A stretch of 35,960 bases of DNA from positions 1 to 35,960 of the forward strand of contig QAXH01002012.1 of NCBI GenBank assembly GCA_004335635.1, in the 5' to 3' direction. Each line of letters starts with the position of its first letter. Within the stretch, counting starts at the first letter, position 1. The notes under the pieces were generated by a model. The model made no database searches. It saw only the letters and a list, made by a program, of their open reading frames with translations, and had not been told where the DNA came from. Source of the stretch: Chloromonas sp. AAM2 (Eukaryota > Chlorophyta > Chlorophyceae > Chlamydomonadales > Chlamydomonadaceae). Shown here piece after piece: positions 32,001 through 35,960 of this stretch. Both the position numbers and the translations under genes were made by a program.

Positions 32001-32810
32001 GTTCCTCAGTTGTATGTTCATCAGTTGTGTGTTCCTCAGTTGTATGTTCATCAGTTGTGTGTTCCTCAGTCGTTCCAAACCCGAGAGTGCAGACAGGACT
32101 GATGTTGAATCGCCTCATAGGGTTTTCACGCGTTGATGTGGTAAGAAATAGTCATACATCCCAATTGCTTGCAGGTGCTCTGGCCAGGTCTCTTCGAGCG
32201 TCACGGCGGGCGGCTCGCGAACACGTTCGACCTACCCACCCTCGCCCACATTAGTGACGGTTACAGCAGTGGGGCATTGGACATGGTGGTGCACAGCATG
32301 CTGACTCGGAGGCGGTTGGAGCGGTTGAAGGCGGACCCAGTCGGCCTGCCTGAGGTGCTACAGTGGCTCTGTAAGGTGCGCCAGGACAGGAGACACAGGC
32401 TGACTGTTTCGTGAACGTAATGTTGTAATGTAAGCAAACAATACTTGTTACACTGAGATTAGAATATCCAAGCGGTATGAGAGTGTTACCCTGTGGACCA
32501 AAGGCTTTGTACACCAAGAGGCATTGCCAGATTGACGAGTGTCAACAGATCCGCCTGGGATTGCCGGACTTTATGGTGCACCTGCACAAGTATGTGCTGA
32601 AGAGTGTGATGTAGCAGCCTTGTGTGGCCTACTGCTTGTTTTTCCCTGCAGTTGGAGCCCCTCAGTCGAGAGCAGGACGAGGCGCTGCGCCGGTGGTGCG
32701 ACAAGACCCCCTGCATGGCCGCGGCCAAGGGCACGGGGAAACCGCCCGGCACTGCGGGAAGCAGCAGGGACAAGGAGGGCAAGGGGAAGAAGGGCGCCAA
32801 GAAGAAGTAG
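26060..32810 (+). CDS. DRC11: Dynein regulatory complex subunit 11 (IQ and AAA domain protein, IQCA1/FAP82-type)
   Basis: DRC11 is a ciliary nexin-dynein regulatory complex subunit that helps control dynein activity in motile cilia. Exons: 26060-26070, 26164-26254, 26556-26795, 27186-27366, 27812-28017, 28272-28391, 28689-28820, 29015-29323, 29601-29717, 29944-30096, 30571-30747, 30955-31062, 31286-31381, 31618-31803, 32175-32375 and 32652-32810. All phases join: 828 residues, equal to family length. Visible parts: N-terminus MANVTFDIMWREAM; IQ motif at about 212-232 (AARKIQAAIRGFIWRR); a Lys-rich stretch at about 455-481; the conserved SIESLFAELVSNGIL; Walker A GADRTGKT at 568-575; FFDLSPRNTDGKYPGK; Walker B SVIYMDD ending at 629; APDYASRK and ISDGYSSG; and a Lys-rich C-terminus. 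The 11-nt first coding exon is the least certain. The last intron holds a stop and TGTAA signals. Confidence 0.93.
30234..30308 (+). repeat. Three-copy 25-bp tandem repeat in a DRC11 intron
   Basis: TCTGCTCTGTGTTATGTACT plus GCCTG occurs three times, the last with one A-to-G change, in the intron between the exons ending 30096 and starting 30571. It is pyrimidine-rich on the sense strand. Confidence 0.85.
30400..30455 (+). repeat. Two-copy 28-bp tandem repeat in a DRC11 intron
   Basis: CCAGGCACGAAGCGTTACAT plus TTGTCACA is repeated twice without change, so the duplication is probably recent. It is in the same intron as the 25-bp repeat. Confidence 0.85.
31950..32069 (+). repeat. Four-copy 30-bp tandem repeat in a DRC11 intron
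   Basis: TTGTATGTTCATCAGTTGTG plus TGTTCCTCAG is repeated four times with a single difference (second copy). Each unit contains two pyrimidine-CAG words that resemble 3' splice sites. It ends about 105 bp before the true acceptor at 32174. Confidence 0.9.
32424..32433 (+). promoter_or_regulatory. Tandem TGTAA signals inside the last DRC11 intron
   Basis: If the last intron is not removed, the reading frame stops at 32412-32414. Two abutting TGTAA words follow 10 nt later. This could make a shorter transcript ending in the intron. Random occurrence is possible in this TG-rich sequence. Confidence 0.3.
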
Positions 32811-32871
32811 ACAGCCCGAGGGCAGCAGGGCGTTTGTTGGATGACTGTAGCAGTAGGTTAGGAACATGAGC

Positions 32872-32876
32872 TGTAA
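32872..32876 (+). promoter_or_regulatory. TGTAA poly(A) signal of the DRC11 gene
   Basis: TGTAA 62 nt after the stop codon, the first one downstream of the full-length reading frame. Confidence 0.65.
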
Positions 32877-33747
32877 GATAGACAGACAGACGAGTGGCTG
32901 ATGGAATGGACATGAAGCGAGTTTCATGCAGGATGCATTGTGACATGCCGTGTGTTTACGACGCCTGCCCAGAGATGGTGCTGCCCCTCCCCGCAGAAGT
33001 GGCCTGACCCGTCATGACAGAGATACCCGTCTCAGCATTGTTGCATCAGATGTCAGATCCCAGCCACCTCGGGCCATCTAGACTGAGTGTTGGATATGCA
33101 AGCCTGTTCTGGCCCTTCGACATACAAGCAGAATCGACAGGTTATCAACACATGCATGTATGCCACTAATGTAGCACTAGTTTATCAGGAACACGCAGTA
33201 TCAGCCAGGTCTTCAGGTGCTATTGAACCTAAGCTCCAGCGTTGCCAGTCAATGGGTGCACACGGCCGGCTGACGAGTGACCCCTCAGTACTTCAGTTGC
33301 ATAGGCCCAGCAGCACGAGACAGCCATTGATACACCAGGAGAAAAGCAGGCTGACAGTCACCTGGACATGCAGCAAGCATGATATTCTGGAAGCCAAGTC
33401 ATAGCCTGATGGAAGTCAAGCAAGTGAAAGAAGGTGTTCAAAGGCGGGCAGAGTATGCTGAAGCCTGGAGTACCGGTATCAGCGGTCCATGCCGGGTCAA
33501 GTCAAAGGCGCCCAGACACGACCGCGAAAACGAACACTTGTCAAGCTATCTGGCCCAATCCGGCACATAGCAAACAATAATTGCACTGCTAAGGGAAACC
33601 ACGTCCGGCCATTGTCAAAAACAGCGGTGGAGGCCTGTCTCTTGCGTACACAACATCTGCGTGTCATCTATCTGGTCGTCAGCGCGGGAGGGGCTGGCAC
33701 CAAAGCGCATGCACATGCACAGCCACCGGAGGGCCAGCTCAACAGAC
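32877..33747 (+). other. Intergenic region between DRC11 and the secreted proline-rich gene
   Basis: No exon, repeat or RNA gene is supported here. Open frames on the plus strand (for example 33087-33404) show no domain and no splice partners. The promoter and 5' UTR of the gene at 33748 should lie in the right half. Confidence 0.45.
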
Positions 33748-35960
33748 ATGATGAGTAGAGCGGGGCAGAGCTGGTTGGCTATAATGGTAGCAATTATCGT
33801 CTGCTCCGCCCCTTCACCTTCCGACGCAACGGTGGTCTACACCTCGTGCCCTTCAAGCACGTCCGATCAGGTATGGCACAACAATGTCAATATCAGTAAT
33901 TCGGTGCAAGAGGGAAGGAGTTGTAATTATGGATTGCGACGTGCTGACCTTGGCCGCCCACCAGCGGCCGCAAACGGTCAATCACCAGTTTCCAACCCAA
34001 GGCCAGCAATTGCCACACGCGTCTTGCCCATTTCATTGAATCAGTCAATGCCGTGCATTGTGAGCAATACTGACGTCTTGCATACATCGGATGTGCACCT
34101 GACGCGACCCTGATTGGTGCCCACCTCGCAGAGATTGAATTCTCCCAGCGGCGTCTTGCAGCTCGGGCACAGCTCCGTTGTCGAGGCAGGCAACGCAACT
34201 TCATGCCAGCTCTTCCTTCAGCTGGCAGTGGCCTCCACGTTGATCCTGTCTTCCTTTGACATTGATCCAAGGTGAGCGCATGCAACTCTGTTTCTCTGGC
34301 TTTTCTATTTGGATGCTAACCCGCACGCATGGTCAGCCATTCAACCCTTTCTCATTCTGGTCACGAGGGGCGGCACTTTCAAGCCCACACGCATTGTCAA
34401 TCATGCTCTTGGTGTGTGGCTTCAGCCCCTTTCGGTCTTTTCTATTCTAGTCTGGTCATGAGGGACGACATCTTCAAGCCCGCACACATCGTCGGTGATG
34501 CTCTTAACGTTTGTTTCCAATGTTTTGTCACAGGTACACCAACATTACCGCGTGTGTCCTCGACGAGGGCGGGGGATGTGCTGTGCCTCCAAGCACAGTT
34601 CTACTCCAGACATCTCCAGCCAGTTTCCCTGGTCTGCGATGGGTGAGCCTAAGGCTTTCAAGCCACTTCTCAAGCAATCAATGAACCGACCTGGCCGTGG
34701 TCATAGCTAACAGTCTCAGATGCTAGCCCACGGTGTTACAGATCTGCCGGTGCCCTACCACACAGCCCATGTGTGTTGCTGCAGGGTGTCCGGATATTCA
34801 TTAACAACGCCGCGCCCGGCGCCTTCACCCTTGAATGGTCCACTCTGCCTACCTTCTGCCCGGAGGGTACTTTCCCGCTGAGCGCAACCTACGCATCGGC
34901 ATCCTCTGTACAATCTCCATACTTCTCGCAGTGCGTGCTCCTGCCCAGCGCGCCAGCAGACACCGCAAACCAGATCGGGGTCGTACCCAACACTGGTTTG
35001 CTGTTCGATGCTGCCAGCTCCAGACTCACCCTCGCTTACTCTTGGAGCGTGCTCACGCCCTCCGATCAACTGCCCAGGTCGCTCGTCCAAGCAGGTCAGT
35101 GGTGCCGTGCGTACGTCGTCCAACTCTCATGCGCACACAGACAGTGAAACTCGCAAAAGCATCATGTTTGGTATCACGAGTTCGCACTACTTAACACGGG
35201 TGGGTGTGTTCGTACTGAGTTTTGGCCAACCTTGGACGCGTATTTCGCCTGCAGGGGCTTTCCTGACCACCCCCACCGTGCTGACCAATAGCGCCAGGGC
35301 TCCCCTCTTGGCAGGACCCTATCGTTTGCGCTTCCTCCTCCCTACAGTGAGCTCTAGTTCAAGCGGCACCCTGTGCCACGTCAACGTTACATTCGCACTC
35401 AGCGGTGGTTCCCAGTGGTCTCTATCCAGTGCCAGCCAAGGGTCACTAGTCACTGACCTTGCCCTGACAGCTGGACAGCTGCTCAGCGTGCAAGCAAGCA
35501 TGTTTGTCGCACCTGGTACCAACTCAGGCACACTGGGATTTGTGTTGGAGCACACGAGCCTGCCCTCGCCGTCACCGCCCCGGCCGCCCCCGTCCCCGCG
35601 NGCCGCCCCGTCCGTCACCACCATCCCCACCGTCGCCAAGGATCCCTCTCAACCCTGGATCAGGTGGGCAGACGTGCACATGAATCCCTTCCCGCAGGAT
35701 GTCGGGCATGCCAACGCCAGCAAACACTGCCGCTTACTGATCAATCTTGACCTAAATCTTGCGGGCTATCCAACTCCAGAGCTTGACTCGCATTCCTTTC
35801 AATTCTGGTGTCAAAGCTTGAGACACGCACTCAACCAAGAGTTGCTGAGATCATATGCTCAAATCCCAGTTCCCCGCACGTGCTTGATTGATAACACCTC
35901 ATGTAGCGCTCATGTTCTGCGTTGCAGTTGCGCTTCCTGCCCCGTACCCACCGCCGCCCC
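33748..35960 (+). CDS. Secreted N-glycosylated protein with Ser/Pro-rich region (cell-wall or surface type), 3' end beyond window
   Basis: Exons 33748-33870, 34132-34271, 34534-34642, 34785-35094, 35255-35663 and 35928 onward join in phase apart from one ambiguity at the N. A signal peptide covers residues 1 to about 27 (WLAIMVAIIVCSAPSPSDA). About 340 residues follow, with beta-rich composition, few Cys, and N-glycosylation sequons NAT, NIT and NVT. Phrases include GVRIFINNAAPG and LLAGPYRLRFLLPTV. Then comes a Ser/Pro tract (SPSPPRPPPSPR) that continues past the N only in the +1 frame (PPRPSPPPSPPSPR). The last exon starts VALPAPYPPPP. The Ser/Pro tract resembles the hydroxyproline-rich rods of volvocine pherophorins, but the N-terminal domain is not one I recognise. 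Expected location is the cell wall or surface. Confidence 0.7.

Noticed and set aside
16182..32069. CRISPR-like arrays (24-, 25- and 30-bp repeats)
   Set aside because: The repeats abut without unique spacers and lie in introns of nuclear genes.

Overview
This window is nuclear DNA of a green alga, most likely a flagellate chlorophycean related to the chlamydomonads. The evidence is as follows. Genes are dense with short GT-AG introns. The chlorophyte poly(A) signal TGTAA lies just past several stop codons. There is a near-complete gene for a flagellar dynein regulatory complex subunit, a nuclear gene for a plastid DUF3119 protein with a transit-peptide-like start, and a secreted protein that runs into a Ser/Pro-rich tract like those of volvocine cell-wall glycoproteins. 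The genus cannot be fixed from sequence alone. All exon maps were read by hand from splice consensus, phase continuity and family similarity.

Layout. (1) 1-10449, minus strand: at least 1,511 codons of a giant coiled-coil golgin in 19 exons, ending in the start of a GRAB domain at the left edge. (2) 10715-13050, plus: a complete seven-exon HVA22/TB2/DP1 (REEP-like) ER membrane-shaping gene, divergent from the golgin across only 265 bp. (3) 13071-15306: no convincing gene, but a short element with terminal inverted repeats. (4) 15307-18591, minus: a complete seven-exon phytochelatin-synthase-like (peptidase C83) gene with a signal peptide and a C-terminal membrane anchor. (5) 19003 to about 22700, plus: a Ser/Pro-rich disordered frame, a RING-H2 coding exon, a second inverted-repeat element and a small possible membrane protein; the joints here are uncertain. 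(6) 23206-24992, plus: a complete five-exon plastid DUF3119 gene. (7) 25124-26059: a tRNA-like, SINE-like unit. (8) 26060-32810, plus: a complete 16-exon, 828-residue DRC11/IQCA1 (FAP82-type) gene. (9) 33748 to the right edge, plus: the 5' part of a secreted, N-glycosylated, proline-rich protein.

How the genes relate. The divergent golgin and HVA22 genes both serve membrane traffic and shape at the ER-Golgi, so shared control is possible. The others work in separate compartments: cilium (DRC11), plastid (DUF3119), a lumen or the cell surface (the C83 enzyme) and the cell wall (the proline-rich protein). Non-coding DNA is rich in tandem repeats, inverted-repeat elements and local duplications next to splice sites.

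The most unusual items are the membrane-anchored C83 enzyme, a minisatellite that appears to have grown from its splice donor, a duplicated micro-exon in the golgin, a possible intronic poly(A) isoform of DRC11, and the inverted-repeat element family.
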